A stretch of 64,000 nucleotides of DNA from Jatrophihabitans endophyticus (GCF_900129455.1 NZ_FQVU01000001.1:1054001-1118000); one strand, 5' to 3'. Shown: positions 54,988 through 64,000, counted from the first letter of the stretch. The notes: generated from the sequence alone by a model not told the origin. Numbers and translations are program-made.

Positions 54988-56781
54988 TCACTCCTGGTAT
55001 ACGGGCTTGTCCCCCGGGGTCTGGTCCATCGCTCCCGGCGACCGCCAGCTGCGGCCCGACTGCTGCCACACCGTGCCGTTCGACGACACCCAGGCGAGCT
55101 GGCCCACCGCCACCGTCACGCTGTCGGGCTGGCCGGGCAGCACCGAACCGATGGTGCGGCCCGTCCAGAACGAGCCGTCGACGTTGGTCTCGAAGATGCG
55201 CGGGTCGCCGGAGGTGTTGATCCGCCCGATCGCGATCAGCTTCTGCGGTCCGATCCACGCCGCGTCGTCGATCGAGACCCCCTCCGGGCTGATCGAGGGC
55301 AGCGAGTCCACCCGCACCTGGCCGGCACCGCGCACGACGGCACCGACGAACAGTCGCCGGCTGCCGTTCGGCGACTCGATGACCATGGCGATGCGCGAGC
55401 CCTCGGGACTCAGCCGTACCGCCTCAATGCGCCCCCCGCCCGCGCCGGCGTTGATCGACACGTCCGACACGACCGCGCGGTTGCCGTCGACCTCGAGCCG
55501 TTCCAGCTTGCCGTCGACGCCGATCCACACCTCGCGCTTGGCCGTCGAGCCCGCGGCGGGTGCCGGCGCCCAGGCCGGTCGCGACAGCTCGCCGTGCACC
55601 GACGTCTCCCGGTACCCCTCGGCCTGTGTGCCGATGACGAGCCGACCGCTCCTGCCCGTTCCCGCGACGGCGGCCACGGTGTACCCGCTCGCCCCCGGGG
55701 CCTCGGTGACGGCGATCGAGCCCAGGAAGTAGGGGTCGTCGCGCAGGCGGCCGTCCAGCGGCTTGCCGGTCTGCCGCACCACGTTGCCCTGACGCAGGTA
55801 GAACACGTCGGCCGGCGGCGCGGCCGGCGCGTAGTCGCCGTACAGCTCACGGGCGGTGAAGTCCGTCTGGGTACCCGGCATCGGGACGGTGTTGCCGCCG
55901 TCGGTGAGCTGGACGGCCTCCTCCGATGTCGGCTCGGTGACGGTGGCGGCGATCTGCGCTGCGAGCTGGCGTCGGGCGCGCGCGTCGAGCTGCGCGGCGC
56001 CGGGGACGTCGACCTTGATGGGGACGTCGGCGGTGACCGCGATGCGCCGCTGGCTCGTCGTCGGGGTCGGCAGCGTGTCGTTGGTGAGGGTGCTGGACAG
56101 GTCGGGGCGGGGTCCGGTGTACAGCTGGCCCACGAGCCAGCTGTCGAGCTGGCTGCCGTTCAGCGCGCTCCACCGCTGGTCGGGCACGAGGTAGCGGTGG
56201 GCCTGGTCGAAGAAGTACAGCGCGTGCGCGCGGTAGTAGTCCTCGAACTGGTCGGTGGTCAGCAGCAGACCGGCCGGCAGCCCGACGATGCGGCTCTCGC
56301 CGTCGACCTTGGCGACGCGGTACTGGAACTGCTCGACGCTGCCGCCGTCGCCGGTTCCCTGCAGTTGCGGGACGTAGACGCCGTTCTGGTTGAGGGAGCC
56401 GACGAGCTTGCCGCGCACCGTCACGACGCCCTTCTCCTCCGTGCCGACGGAGCGGTCGGCGATGATCGTCGCGGTGGCGTCGGACCAGTCGGCCCGCTCC
56501 GACGGGGCGAGGTACTTGCGCGCGGTGCCGTGGTCGCCGGGGTCGCCGACGTTCGCGGTGAGGAAGTCCGTGACGATCTTGCGAGCGTCCGCGCCGGGGG
56601 CAGGGCCCGGCTGGACCGGCTCGTCGTTGCCGTTGCCGATGTCGATCGGCTCCACCGTCCGGGGCGCGGACGACGTGGGGACGCCGGTGCACGCGGTCGG
56701 CAGCAGCCAGCAGGCCACGAGCGCCGCGAACACCCGGCGGGCGCGCGTCGGGCGCCGCCGGTCCCGTCCGGGCGTTCTCAC
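54988..56781 (-). CDS. lpqB: LpqB, lipoprotein of the MtrAB system
   Basis: A 597-residue lipoprotein. The signal is basic then hydrophobic (VFAALVACWLLPTAC) with the lipobox Cys at residue 31. The N-terminal GerMN domain (about 60-330) is followed by a beta-propeller. LpqB binds the extracellular part of MtrB and modulates signalling in mycobacteria. The GTG start overlaps the mtrB stop (GTGA), so mtrA-mtrB-lpqB is one operon. Confidence 0.93.
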   Translation of the reverse strand: MRTPGRDRRRPTRARRVFAALVACWLLPTACTGVPTSSAPRTVEPIDIGNGNDEPVQPGPAPGADARKIVTDFLTANVGDPGDHGTARKYLAPSERADWSDATATIIADRSVGTEEKGVVTVRGKLVGSLNQNGVYVPQLQGTGDGGSVEQFQYRVAKVDGESRIVGLPAGLLLTTDQFEDYYRAHALYFFDQAHRYLVPDQRWSALNGSQLDSWLVGQLYTGPRPDLSSTLTNDTLPTPTTSQRRIAVTADVPIKVDVPGAAQLDARARRQLAAQIAATVTEPTSEEAVQLTDGGNTVPMPGTQTDFTARELYGDYAPAAPPADVFYLRQGNVVRQTGKPLDGRLRDDPYFLGSIAVTEAPGASGYTVAAVAGTGRSGRLVIGTQAEGYRETSVHGELSRPAWAPAPAAGSTAKREVWIGVDGKLERLEVDGNRAVVSDVSINAGAGGGRIEAVRLSPEGSRIAMVIESPNGSRRLFVGAVVRGAGQVRVDSLPSISPEGVSIDDAAWIGPQKLIAIGRINTSGDPRIFETNVDGSFWTGRTIGSVLPGQPDSVTVAVGQLAWVSSNGTVWQQSGRSWRSPGAMDQTPGDKPVYQE

Positions 56782-58472
56782 CGGGCACCCTCCCCGTCGT
56801 CGGCGTCGCCGAAATCCTCGTCCGGGTCCTCGTCCGGGTCCAGGGGCAGCGGCGAGTGCATGAGGGTGTGGCCCGCGCGCCGCGGCAGGGTCAGCCGGAA
56901 CTGCGCCCCGCGTCCCCGCTCGCCCCACGCCTGCAGCCACCCGTCGTGCAACCGGGCGTCCTCGAGGGAGATGGCGAGGCCGAGGCCGGTGCCGCCGGTC
57001 AGCCGGCTGCGGGACGGGTCGCCACGCCAGAAGCGGTTGAACACGAGACCGGCCTCGCCCGGCCGCAGCCCGATGCCGTGGTCGCGGACGGCGATGGCGA
57101 CGGCGTCCGCGTCGTAGCCGACGGTCAGCACCACCGGCTTGCCCTCTCCGTGGTCGAGCGCGTTGCCCAGCAGGTTGCGCAGGATCCGTTCGACGCGGCG
57201 CGAGTCGATGTCGACGGTGACGGGGACGTCCGGTTGCGCGACGATCATCTCGCTGCCGTGGGCCGCCGCGAGCACCTGCACGCCCTCGATCGCGGTCGCA
57301 ACGACGGAGCGGACGTCGACCGGCGCCGACTCGAGATGCGCGGCCCCGGCGTCGTGCCGCGAGATCTCCAGCAGGTCGCCCAGCAGTGACTCGAAGCGGT
57401 CGAGCTCGTCGTGCATCAGCTCGGCGGCGCGGGTGAGCTCGGGCTCGAACTCGTCGCGGCTGGCGTACAGGAACTCCGAGGCCATCCGGATGGTGGTGAG
57501 CGGGGTGCGCAGCTCGTGCGAGACGTCGCTGGTGAAGCGCCGCTGGAGGCGGGAGAGATCCTCGAGCCGCCGGATCTGCCGTTGCAGGCTGTCGGCCATG
57601 TCGTTGAACGACTGACCCAGCCGCGCGATGTCGTCGCTGCCGGTGACGGCGATGCGTTTGGACAGGTCGCCCGCGGCCAGGCGACCCGCCGTCTCGCGGG
57701 CGACCCGCAGCGGCCGGACGACCTGACGGGTGACCAGCAGCGCGATGCCGAGCACGAGTACGACCAGCGCGAGACCGGCCAGCACCACGGTGCGCTGGAT
57801 CAGCGCGATCGTCTGCTGCTCGGCGGTGAGCGGGAACAGGTAGTAGAGCTCGAACACACCCGACCGCGCCTGCACCGGCTCGCCGACGATCAGGCCCGCG
57901 ACGAAGTCGGCCGACGTCGCGGAGGGGTGCACCGGGGCGTACTGGGTCGCGAGGTTCCCGTCGCGCACGGCGTCGCGCAACGAGTCCGGGATGCGGACCG
58001 ACTCGACGTCGTCGCTGGGAACGGTCGACGACTCGATAGCGATCGTGAACAGCCCCGCCCCGGCGCTGGAGTTTACGGCGGTGACGCTCGCGTAGACCTG
58101 CTGCCGCGCGACGTCGACGTCGGCGGGCACCTGGGCGTCCACGTCGGCGAAGGCGGCGTTCGCCGTCTGCAACCCGATGCGGGCCTGGCTCACCGCGGCG
58201 TTCTGCTTCGCGGTGAGCACGCCACCGGCCACCTTGTCCACGAGGAACAGGCCGATCACGAGGACGACGAGGCCGGCCACGATGACCGTCGTCGTGCCCA
58301 CCCGCAGCTGCAGCGAGCGACGCCACGTCGCCCCCGCGCGACCGGCCGCGTGGCGCACGCCGGTGCCGCTGCGGACGAGCCAGGTCCGGACCGGACGCGG
58401 GCGGGCCGTCGACGACGCGGCCGGGCGGGCCTCGTCCGCAGCGGCCGACAGCGAGAGCTCGGGATTGGCCAC
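56778..58472 (-). CDS. mtrB: MtrB sensor histidine kinase
   Basis: A 564-residue kinase. Membrane helices at about 61-80 and 228-248 flank an extracytoplasmic sensor. HAMP follows, then the phosphorylatable His319 in SDVSHELRTPL, N box NLLGNALDHGEGK, and catalytic GTGLGLAIS. It phosphorylates MtrA in control of cell wall and division. It starts 3 bp after the mtrA stop. The C-terminus has an acidic tail. Confidence 0.95.
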   Translation of the reverse strand: MANPELSLSAAADEARPAASSTARPRPVRTWLVRSGTGVRHAAGRAGATWRRSLQLRVGTTTVIVAGLVVLVIGLFLVDKVAGGVLTAKQNAAVSQARIGLQTANAAFADVDAQVPADVDVARQQVYASVTAVNSSAGAGLFTIAIESSTVPSDDVESVRIPDSLRDAVRDGNLATQYAPVHPSATSADFVAGLIVGEPVQARSGVFELYYLFPLTAEQQTIALIQRTVVLAGLALVVLVLGIALLVTRQVVRPLRVARETAGRLAAGDLSKRIAVTGSDDIARLGQSFNDMADSLQRQIRRLEDLSRLQRRFTSDVSHELRTPLTTIRMASEFLYASRDEFEPELTRAAELMHDELDRFESLLGDLLEISRHDAGAAHLESAPVDVRSVVATAIEGVQVLAAAHGSEMIVAQPDVPVTVDIDSRRVERILRNLLGNALDHGEGKPVVLTVGYDADAVAIAVRDHGIGLRPGEAGLVFNRFWRGDPSRSRLTGGTGLGLAISLEDARLHDGWLQAWGERGRGAQFRLTLPRRAGHTLMHSPLPLDPDEDPDEDFGDADDGEGAR

Positions 58473-58475
58473 CGG

Positions 58476-59165
58476 CTACGGCGGCCCTGCCTTGTAGCCG
58501 ACGCCCCGCACGGTCAGCACGACCTCCGGCCGCTCGGGGTCGCGCTCGACCTTGGCGCGCAGTCGTTGGACGTGCACGTTGACCAACCGGGTGTCGGCGG
58601 CGTGCCGGTAACCCCACACCTGCTCCAGCAGGACCTCGCGGGTGAAGACCTGCCGCGGCTTGCGGGCCAACGCGACGAGCAGGTCGAACTCGAGCGGCGT
58701 CAGGGCCATGGCGACGCCGTCGCGGCTCACCTGGTGCGCCTGGACGTCGATCTCGACCGGCGAGTCGGGCGGCCCGATGGCGAGCGTCTCGCCGACGAGC
58801 TCGTCGTGGTGACGCAACCGGGCGCGCATCCGGGCGACGAGCTCCTTGGGCTTGAACGGCTTCAGGACGTAGTCGTCGGCGCCGGACTCCAGGCCCAGCA
58901 CGACGTCGACGGTGTCGGTCTTGGCGGTGAGCATGATGATCGGCGTGCCGCTCTCGGCCCGGATCGCGCGGCAGACGTCGATGCCCGACATGCCCGGCAG
59001 CATGAGATCCAGCAGCACGATGTCGGGACGGGTCTCGCGGAACGCCTTGAGCGCGAGCGAGCCGTCGGCGACGAAGGCGGGGTCGAAGCCGTCGGTGCGC
59101 AGGACGATGCCGAGCATCTCGGCGAGTGCCGAGTCGTCGTCGACGACCAGTACACGAGGTTTCAC
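58476..59165 (-). CDS. mtrA: MtrA response regulator
   Basis: A 229-residue OmpR-family regulator, the family length. Asp53 in LLDLMLPGMSG is the phosphorylation site, with Thr and Lys in MLTAK and KPFKP. The winged helix domain has LTPLEFDLLVALARKP and RHAADTRLVNVHVQRLR. MtrA controls division, cell-wall hydrolase genes and, in mycobacteria, replication genes. The GTG at 59165 gives the standard MKPRVLVVDDD start. Confidence 0.96.
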   Translation of the reverse strand: MKPRVLVVDDDSALAEMLGIVLRTDGFDPAFVADGSLALKAFRETRPDIVLLDLMLPGMSGIDVCRAIRAESGTPIIMLTAKTDTVDVVLGLESGADDYVLKPFKPKELVARMRARLRHHDELVGETLAIGPPDSPVEIDVQAHQVSRDGVAMALTPLEFDLLVALARKPRQVFTREVLLEQVWGYRHAADTRLVNVHVQRLRAKVERDPERPEVVLTVRGVGYKAGPP

Positions 59166-59250
59166 CCGCTCATAGTTCCATCCCGTGCTGAGGGTGACCG
59201 GGAGGCGGCGGCGCACCAGGCATGATGAGGGCCGATCAGGGAGGGACGAC

Positions 59251-60138
59251 ATGGTCAGCGCCGCGACGGCGGCCGACGGCCCGGCGGTGCCGCTGCGGCC
59301 GTGGGGCGTGGCCGAGCTGCTCGACTCGGCGGTGCGCGTCGTCCGGCACACACCGCGGGCGACGTTCGCGATCTCGCTGCCCTTCGCCGTCGTCCGCACG
59401 GCGTTGGTCGCGCTGATCACCTACGCCGCCACCGACGGATCGACGAGCGGGACGGGCACCACCGACACCGCGCTGACCCTCCCCGCCCTGCTCGCGCAGC
59501 TGTTCCTCGCCTCGGTGTTCGGGACGGCGCTCACCGGCCTGCTGGCACCGCTCTACACCGAGCACGTGCTGGGTCGCCGGATCGGCGCGCACGAGGCGAT
59601 GCGCCGCGTCGGCCGGTCGGCGCTGCCGCTCGCGGGGCTCGTGCTCGTGGTCGCGGTGGTGCTCGAGGTGGGCACGGTCGCGCTCGCCGTCGGCGGTGTC
59701 TGGCTCTGGGGCGTCTGGGCGCTCGGGGCGCCGGCCCTCGTCATCGAGCGGCGCGGTCCCCTGCGCGCGCTCGGCCGCTCCTTCGACCTCGTTCGCGGCG
59801 GCTTCTGGCGCGTCTGGGGGGTCCGCGCGTTGCGGTGGGTGGTGACGACCGTGCTCGGCGCCTTCCTGACGCTCCCGTTCACCGCGCTCGCCGCCGTGGT
59901 CGGTGACGCCAACCCGTTCGACGCCGACGGCGGCATCGGCAACGTCGGTGCCTACGTGACGGTCGCAGCGCTCGGGGGCGTCGTCTCGCAGCTGCTGCTG
60001 GGGCCGGTCGCGGCCGCGGTCGACACGCTGCTCTACCTCGACGCCCGCATGCGGCGCGAGGGGCTCGACATCGTCATCGCGCTCGAGTCCGACGACGGGC
60101 GGCGCGACGCGGTCCCGCGGCCGGCGGCGGCGTGGTGA
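59251..60138 (+). CDS. multi-pass membrane protein (glycerophosphodiesterase membrane-domain like)
   Basis: A 295-residue protein with about six membrane helices (AISLPFAVVRTALVALITYA, LAGLVLVVAVVLEVGTVALA and others). The N-terminus VAELLDSAVRVVRHTPRATF and WALGAPALVIERRGPLRAL, GRSFDLVRGGFWRVWG are typical of this actinobacterial family, which is often annotated as a glycerophosphoryl diester phosphodiesterase membrane domain. The ATG at 59251 has GGGAGGGA upstream. It leads an operon with DUF4129, DUF4350, moxR and DUF58. Confidence 0.8.
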   Translation: MVSAATAADGPAVPLRPWGVAELLDSAVRVVRHTPRATFAISLPFAVVRTALVALITYAATDGSTSGTGTTDTALTLPALLAQLFLASVFGTALTGLLAPLYTEHVLGRRIGAHEAMRRVGRSALPLAGLVLVVAVVLEVGTVALAVGGVWLWGVWALGAPALVIERRGPLRALGRSFDLVRGGFWRVWGVRALRWVVTTVLGAFLTLPFTALAAVVGDANPFDADGGIGNVGAYVTVAALGGVVSQLLLGPVAAAVDTLLYLDARMRREGLDIVIALESDDGRRDAVPRPAAAW

Positions 60139-60797
60139 GAGCGTTCGCGGCCGCCCGCATGAGCGGGCTGCCGGTCGGGGGCGACGCCGCCCGCGACGCC
60201 GCGCGCCGCGAGCTCGAACGCCCGGAGTACCACCGCGACGACCGCGGCCTCGTGCAGCGCGCGCTGCACTGGCTCGGCGAGCGCCTCGGCGCGCTGTTCG
60301 GCGGCGGCACCGGCAACCACGCGATCCTGCTGCTGCTCGCCCTCGTCGCCGCGGTGGCGCTCGTCCTCGTGATCCGAGCCGGGGTGCCCGCCCGGCGTCG
60401 CGCGCGCCGCGGCGATCCGCCCGATGCCATCGACCTGCTCGCCGCCGCCGACAGCCGCGACCACCGTCGGGCGGCGCTGCAGTGCGAGCGCGAGGGGCGT
60501 CGCGCGGACGCCCTGCGCGAGTGGCTGCGCGCCGCGGTCGCCACGATCGAGGAGCGCGGGGTGCTCCCGCCCCGGCCCGGGCGCACCGGTGCCGCGACCG
60601 CCCGCGAGGCAGGGCCGGCGCTGCCGGTCGCCGCCGCCGCGCTCACGGCCGCGATGACCGCGTTCGAACAGGTGTGGTTCGGCGGCCGGCCGGCCACCGA
60701 CGACGACGTCTCGCGAGCGCGGGGAGCGGCCGACGCCGTCGGCTCGGCCCGCATCGTGACGCACGACGTCCCGGCCGGGTTCGCGGCGCCGTGGTGA
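60135..60797 (+). CDS. DUF4129 membrane protein
   Basis: A 220-residue protein, GTG overlapping the previous stop. One membrane helix at about residues 62-80 (HAILLLLALVAAVALVLVI). The rest is cytoplasmic: REGRRADALREWLRAAVATI and AMTAFEQVWFGGRPATDDDV fit DUF4129, which resembles the C-terminal part of transglutaminase-like operon proteins. It accompanies MoxR and DUF58 in many actinobacteria; function unknown. Confidence 0.85.
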   Translation: MRAFAAARMSGLPVGGDAARDAARRELERPEYHRDDRGLVQRALHWLGERLGALFGGGTGNHAILLLLALVAAVALVLVIRAGVPARRRARRGDPPDAIDLLAAADSRDHRRAALQCEREGRRADALREWLRAAVATIEERGVLPPRPGRTGAATAREAGPALPVAAAALTAAMTAFEQVWFGGRPATDDDVSRARGAADAVGSARIVTHDVPAGFAAPW

Positions 60798-62011
60798 CGG
60801 CACCGGTGACGGTCGCGGGCACGGCGCCGGAGGTCTCCGCGGACGCGCTCGTCCGGCCCGCCTGGCGACGTCTCCGGTTCTGGCCGGCGCTCGTCCTGGC
60901 GCTGCTCGTCGGGGCGGTCGCGGTCGGCACCGTCACGACGTCGCCGTCCCGACCGCTCGACCCGGACTCCCCTGCCCCGGCCGGCGGCCGGGCGCTGGCC
61001 CGGCTGTTGGCCGGCTACGACACGTCCGTCACGCGTACCACCGCGCTCGCCACCGCGCTCGCCGCGGCCCGCGGTCGGGACGGGAACGGCGCCGCCGTCC
61101 TCGTCGCCGATCCCGCCGCGTACTCCGCCCACCAGCTCACGAGGCTGGCCCGCGCGACGCGGCGCCTCGTCCTGGTCCGCCCGGACGACCGTGCGCTCGC
61201 CGCGGTGGCGCCCGGGCTGCGCACCTCGTCGACGTCGGGGCCGTCGGATTCGCCGGGGTGCCGTGCGCCCGGGCCGCTGGCCGCCGGGCCGGTGGACTGG
61301 CCCGGGGACACGCTGACCGTCCGCGGTGGCGCCGGCGTCTCCTGCTACGACGGCGCGGTGCTGCTGACGGGGACGGCGACGCGGTCGGTCGCGGTGCTGG
61401 GGAGCGCGGCGCTGCTGCACAACGAGCACCTCGCCGACGAGGGCGCGGCCGCGCTCGCCGTCGATCTCGCCACCGCCGACCGGTCGCTGCACCGGGTCGT
61501 CTGGCTGCTGCCCGGCGGCGACGCCGACGGCGCCGGCCCGGCCTCGGTGTGGGACCTGTTCCCCGGCGGCGCCTACCGGGTGTTCTGGTGGCTCGTCGGC
61601 GTCGGCGTGCTCCTTGCGCTGTGGCGCGCCCGCCGGCTCGGCGGCGTCGTCGTCGAGCCGCTGCCCGTGGTCGTCCGCTCGGTCGAGCTCGTCGAGGGCC
61701 ACGGCCGGCTGTACGACCGTGCCGGTGCCCGCGACCGGGCCGCCACCGCGTTGCGTGCCGCCGCGGTCCGCCGCCTCGCCGCCCGGCTCGGGCACCACGA
61801 CGCCGGATCGGTGCGCTCCGGCGCGGCCCCCGGCGACCCGGTCGCCCTCGTCGCGGCGCTCGCACCGCTCACCCGCCGTACCCCGGCCGAGGTGCACGCG
61901 CTGCTCGCCGGCCCCGTCCCCGCCGACGACGCCGCCCTCGTCCGCCTCGCGACCGGACTCGACGAGCTGGAGGCCGCCGTCGGCGGCGCACTCACGGAAG
62001 GGAACCGATGA
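60794..62011 (+). CDS. DUF4350 membrane protein
   Basis: A 405-residue protein, GTG overlapping the DUF4129 stop. Membrane helices at about 30-46 (FWPALVLALLVGAVAVGTV) and about 264-280 (YRVFWWLVGVGVLLAL) bracket a DUF4350 domain (GRALARLLAGYDTSVTRTT, LLGSAALLHNEHL-like region) that looks like a nucleoside/RlpA-free GATase-like fold. The cytoplasmic tail has LYDRAGARDRAATALRAAAV. Family function unknown; part of the MoxR operon. Confidence 0.82.
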   Translation: MTAPVTVAGTAPEVSADALVRPAWRRLRFWPALVLALLVGAVAVGTVTTSPSRPLDPDSPAPAGGRALARLLAGYDTSVTRTTALATALAAARGRDGNGAAVLVADPAAYSAHQLTRLARATRRLVLVRPDDRALAAVAPGLRTSSTSGPSDSPGCRAPGPLAAGPVDWPGDTLTVRGGAGVSCYDGAVLLTGTATRSVAVLGSAALLHNEHLADEGAAALAVDLATADRSLHRVVWLLPGGDADGAGPASVWDLFPGGAYRVFWWLVGVGVLLALWRARRLGGVVVEPLPVVVRSVELVEGHGRLYDRAGARDRAATALRAAAVRRLAARLGHHDAGSVRSGAAPGDPVALVAALAPLTRRTPAEVHALLAGPVPADDAALVRLATGLDELEAAVGGALTEGNR

Positions 62012-62991
62012 CCGAGCAGCAGCAGGCACCGGCAGCAGACCCCGACGCCGCGCACGCGGCCCTCGTCCGGCTGCGCGGCGAGGTCGGCAAGGCGGTGGTC
62101 GGGCAGGACGCCGCGGTCACCGGCGTGCTCATCGGGTTGCTGTGCCGCGGCCACGTCCTCATCGAAGGGGTGCCCGGGACGGCGAAGACCCTACTGGTCC
62201 GCGCGCTCGCCGCGGCCCTCGACCTCACCACCACGCGCATCCAGTTCACCGCGGACCTCATGCCCGGCGACGTCACCGGCTCGCTCGTCTACGACGCCGC
62301 GACGAGCCGCTTCGCGTTCCGCGAGGGGCCGGTCTTCACGAACCTGCTGCTCGCCGACGAGATCAACCGGACGCCGCCGAAGACGCAGTCCGCGCTGCTG
62401 GAGGCGATGGAGGAGCGGCAGGTGACGGTGGAGGGCACGCCGCGCCCGCTGCCCGACCCGTTCTGCGTGATCGCGACCCAGAACCCCGTCGAGTACGAGG
62501 GCACCTACCCGCTGCCCGAGGCACAGCTCGACCGCTTCCTGGTCAAGGTGATGATGCCGCTGCCGGACCGGGAGACGGAGAACCGCGTGGTGGCCGCGCA
62601 CGCGGCGGGCTTCGACCCGCGCGACCTCGCCGGTGCCGGCGTGCGGCCGGTGGCGTCCGCCGCCGACCTCGCCGCCGCGGCCGCCGCGATCCGTCGCACC
62701 CACGTCGACCCCGCCGTCCTGCAGTACCTCGTCGAGCTCGCCCGCGCGACGCGCGAGGCACCGGCCGTGACGTTGGGGGCGTCGCCGCGCGGCGCGACCG
62801 CTCTGCTCGCCACTTCGCGGGCGTGGGCGTGGCTCGCCGGTCGCGACTACGTGACGCCCGACGACGTGCAGTCGCTGGTGCGTCCGACGTTCCGGCACCG
62901 ACTGCAGCTGCGTCCGGAGGCCGAGATCGAGGGCGTCACGGTCGACGGTGTGCTCGAGACGGTGCTCGCGACCGTCCCCGCGCCGCGCTGA
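62008..62991 (+). CDS. MoxR AAA+ ATPase
   Basis: A 327-residue MoxR ATPase. Walker A EGVPGTAKTLL with Lys60, Walker B LLADEINRTPPKTQSALLEA, sensor-1 region IATQNPVEYEGTYPLPEAQLDRFLV. It acts as a chaperone or assembly factor, usually with the neighbouring DUF58/VWA protein. The ATG overlaps the DUF4350 stop (ATGA). Confidence 0.94.
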   Translation: MTEQQQAPAADPDAAHAALVRLRGEVGKAVVGQDAAVTGVLIGLLCRGHVLIEGVPGTAKTLLVRALAAALDLTTTRIQFTADLMPGDVTGSLVYDAATSRFAFREGPVFTNLLLADEINRTPPKTQSALLEAMEERQVTVEGTPRPLPDPFCVIATQNPVEYEGTYPLPEAQLDRFLVKVMMPLPDRETENRVVAAHAAGFDPRDLAGAGVRPVASAADLAAAAAAIRRTHVDPAVLQYLVELARATREAPAVTLGASPRGATALLATSRAWAWLAGRDYVTPDDVQSLVRPTFRHRLQLRPEAEIEGVTVDGVLETVLATVPAPR

Positions 62992-62993
62992 GG

Positions 62994-63027
62994 GGTGATG
63001 CGGCGATGGTGATGCGGCGATGGTGAT
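62994..63027 (+). repeat. 14-bp tandem duplication at the DUF58 start
   Basis: ggtgatgcggcgat occurs at 62994-63007 and 63008-63021, followed by a partial ggtgat. It creates several ATG and GTG codons in the 29-bp gap between moxR and the DUF58 gene; only the ATG at 63020 and the GTG at 63023 are in frame. 14 bp is not a multiple of three. Confidence 0.9.
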
Positions 63028-64000
63028 CACCGGCCGGTTCGTGGCGCTGGCCGCGCTGGGTGTAGTCCTCGCGGCGGTGTCGGCGACGGCGCTGGCCGCA
63101 TACGCCGGCGCACTCGTCGTCGTCGCCGTGGTGGACCTCGCGCTCGCCGGCCGGATCGCCGGCTTGCGGCTGCGGCGGGAGCCGAGCGCGCCGGTGCGGC
63201 TCGGCGAGCGGGCCACGAGCGTCCTCGTCGTCACCAACGCCGGGCGCCGGACGGTCCGGGCCCTGGTGCGCGATGCGTGGGTGCCCTCGGCCCGGCCGTC
63301 GCCGCGGTCGCAACGCCTGGTGGTGCCGTCGGGCGAACGGCGTCGGATCACCACCGGCCTCACCCCGGTGCGGCGCGGCGAGCGGCGGGCGGCGGCGGTG
63401 ACGGTCCGTTCGCGGGGTCCACTGGGGCTGGCGGCGCGGCAGCGCCGGCTCGCCGTGCCCGGCACGCTGCAGGTGCTGCCGGCGTTCGCGTCGCGGCGCT
63501 TCCTGCCCGAGAAGCTGTCCCGGCTGCGGCAGCTCGACGGCGCCGTGCTCGTGCGCCAGCGCGGGCAGGGCAGCGAGTTCGACGCGCTGCGCGGTTACGT
63601 CGTCGGCGACGACGTCCGCTCGATCGACTGGCGGGCCACCGCCCGTTCCCGCGACCTCGTGGTGCGGACGTGGCGCCCGGAGCGGGATCGTCACGTCGTC
63701 CTCGCGATCGACACCGGCCGGGCCGCGGCCGCGCGGCTCGGCGACGAGCCCCGACTCGACGCCGCCCTCGACGCGTCGCTGCTGCTCGGAGCGCTCTGCG
63801 CTCGGGCGGGCGACCGGGTCGCGCTGGTCGCCGCCGACGTCGCGGTGCGCGCACGGCTCGGGCTCGCCGGCGGACGCGACCTGCTGCCGCGGCTCGTCGG
63901 CGTCCTCGCCCCGCTGGAGGCGTCGCTGGTCGAGACCGACCCGCAGCTGCTCGCCGCCGAGGTGCTGCGGCAGGTCTCGAAGCGCTCCCTGGTCGTGCTG
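63020..64000 (+). CDS. DUF58 protein, 3' end outside the window
   Basis: The frame is open from ATG 63020 to the window end (327 codons). Two membrane helices at about residues 6-45 (FVALAALGVVLAAVSATALA, LVVVAVVDLALAG) are followed by an Ig-like segment. The DUF58 signature is GDDVRSIDWRATARSRDLVV, then RDRHVVLAIDTGRAAAARL, the start of a VWA-like domain. DUF58 proteins pair with MoxR. No Shine-Dalgarno site is clear because the 14-bp duplication covers the region. Confidence 0.9.
   Translation, partial: MVITGRFVALAALGVVLAAVSATALAAYAGALVVVAVVDLALAGRIAGLRLRREPSAPVRLGERATSVLVVTNAGRRTVRALVRDAWVPSARPSPRSQRLVVPSGERRRITTGLTPVRRGERRAAAVTVRSRGPLGLAARQRRLAVPGTLQVLPAFASRRFLPEKLSRLRQLDGAVLVRQRGQGSEFDALRGYVVGDDVRSIDWRATARSRDLVVRTWRPERDRHVVLAIDTGRAAAARLGDEPRLDAALDASLLLGALCARAGDRVALVAADVAVRARLGLAGGRDLLPRLVGVLAPLEASLVETDPQLLAAEVLRQVSKRSLVVL

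Overview
The window is a very GC-rich, gene-dense stretch (58 protein genes, no intergenic gap above about 160 bp) of an Actinomycetota chromosome. Diagnostic genes are an mce operon tail, AdnA/AdnB, MoeZ, DUF3152, DUF3107, LpqB-MtrB-MtrA, a WXG100 protein with an FtsK/EccC ATPase, and a WS/DGAT-like acyltransferase. From memory, gene order follows Mycobacterium tuberculosis Rv3201c-Rv3212 (about 3.3-27.8 kb here) and Rv3235-Rv3246c (about 47.4-59.2 kb here), with different genes inserted between and inside the blocks. A non-mycobacterial actinomycete (Frankia/Geodermatophilus/Jatrophihabitans grade) is plausible; genus cannot be set from the sequence alone. No rRNA, tRNA, CRISPR array, insertion sequence or prophage was seen.

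Layout. 1-3.3 kb: end of an mce lipid-import operon (two Mce proteins and two Mce-associated membrane proteins, all overlapping by 1-4 bp). 3.3-9.8 kb: adnA-adnB, the recombination helicase-nuclease. 9.9-13.8 kb: alkyltransferase-like protein, moeZ, a DUF3152 zincin-like membrane protein, a hydrolase and a small membrane protein. 13.8-20.8 kb: a split non-homologous end-joining set (Ku; separate ligase and polymerase genes) enclosing a dehalogenase/epoxide-hydrolase-like enzyme, a DUF222-HNH protein, an orphan Imm5-like immunity protein and glgC. 20.8-28.6 kb: TetR, DUF3107, DeoR/MFS divergent pair, ferritin-like protein, RhlE-type helicase, PQQ-propeller membrane protein and hydrolase. 28.7-33.2 kb: RecB/Cas4-type nuclease plus PHP phosphoesterase, PH-domain protein, Nudix, MaoC, SUFU-domain protein. 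33.2-37.9 kb: divergent WXG100 gene and FHA-FtsK (EccC-like) ATPase, a stripped-down type VII secretion locus with a perfect palindrome of two DnaA-box-like sequences between them. 38-46.6 kb: pruA, acyltransferase, CpaE/CpaB-like pair, HTH protein, ABC-F ATPase. 46.7-59.2 kb: LysM protein, Rv3235-family protein, secA, cation/proton antiporter, double GNAT, hpf, comF-like, lpqB-mtrB-mtrA. 59.2-64 kb: membrane protein, DUF4129, DUF4350, MoxR and DUF58 (cut by the window end), one translationally coupled operon.

Expression signals. Eight genes have a TANNNT -10-like hexamer 6-7 nt before the start codon and no Shine-Dalgarno sequence, which predicts leaderless mRNAs. Others show clear GGAGG-type sites that fixed the start choice. 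Several convergent pairs are separated by GC-rich hairpins.
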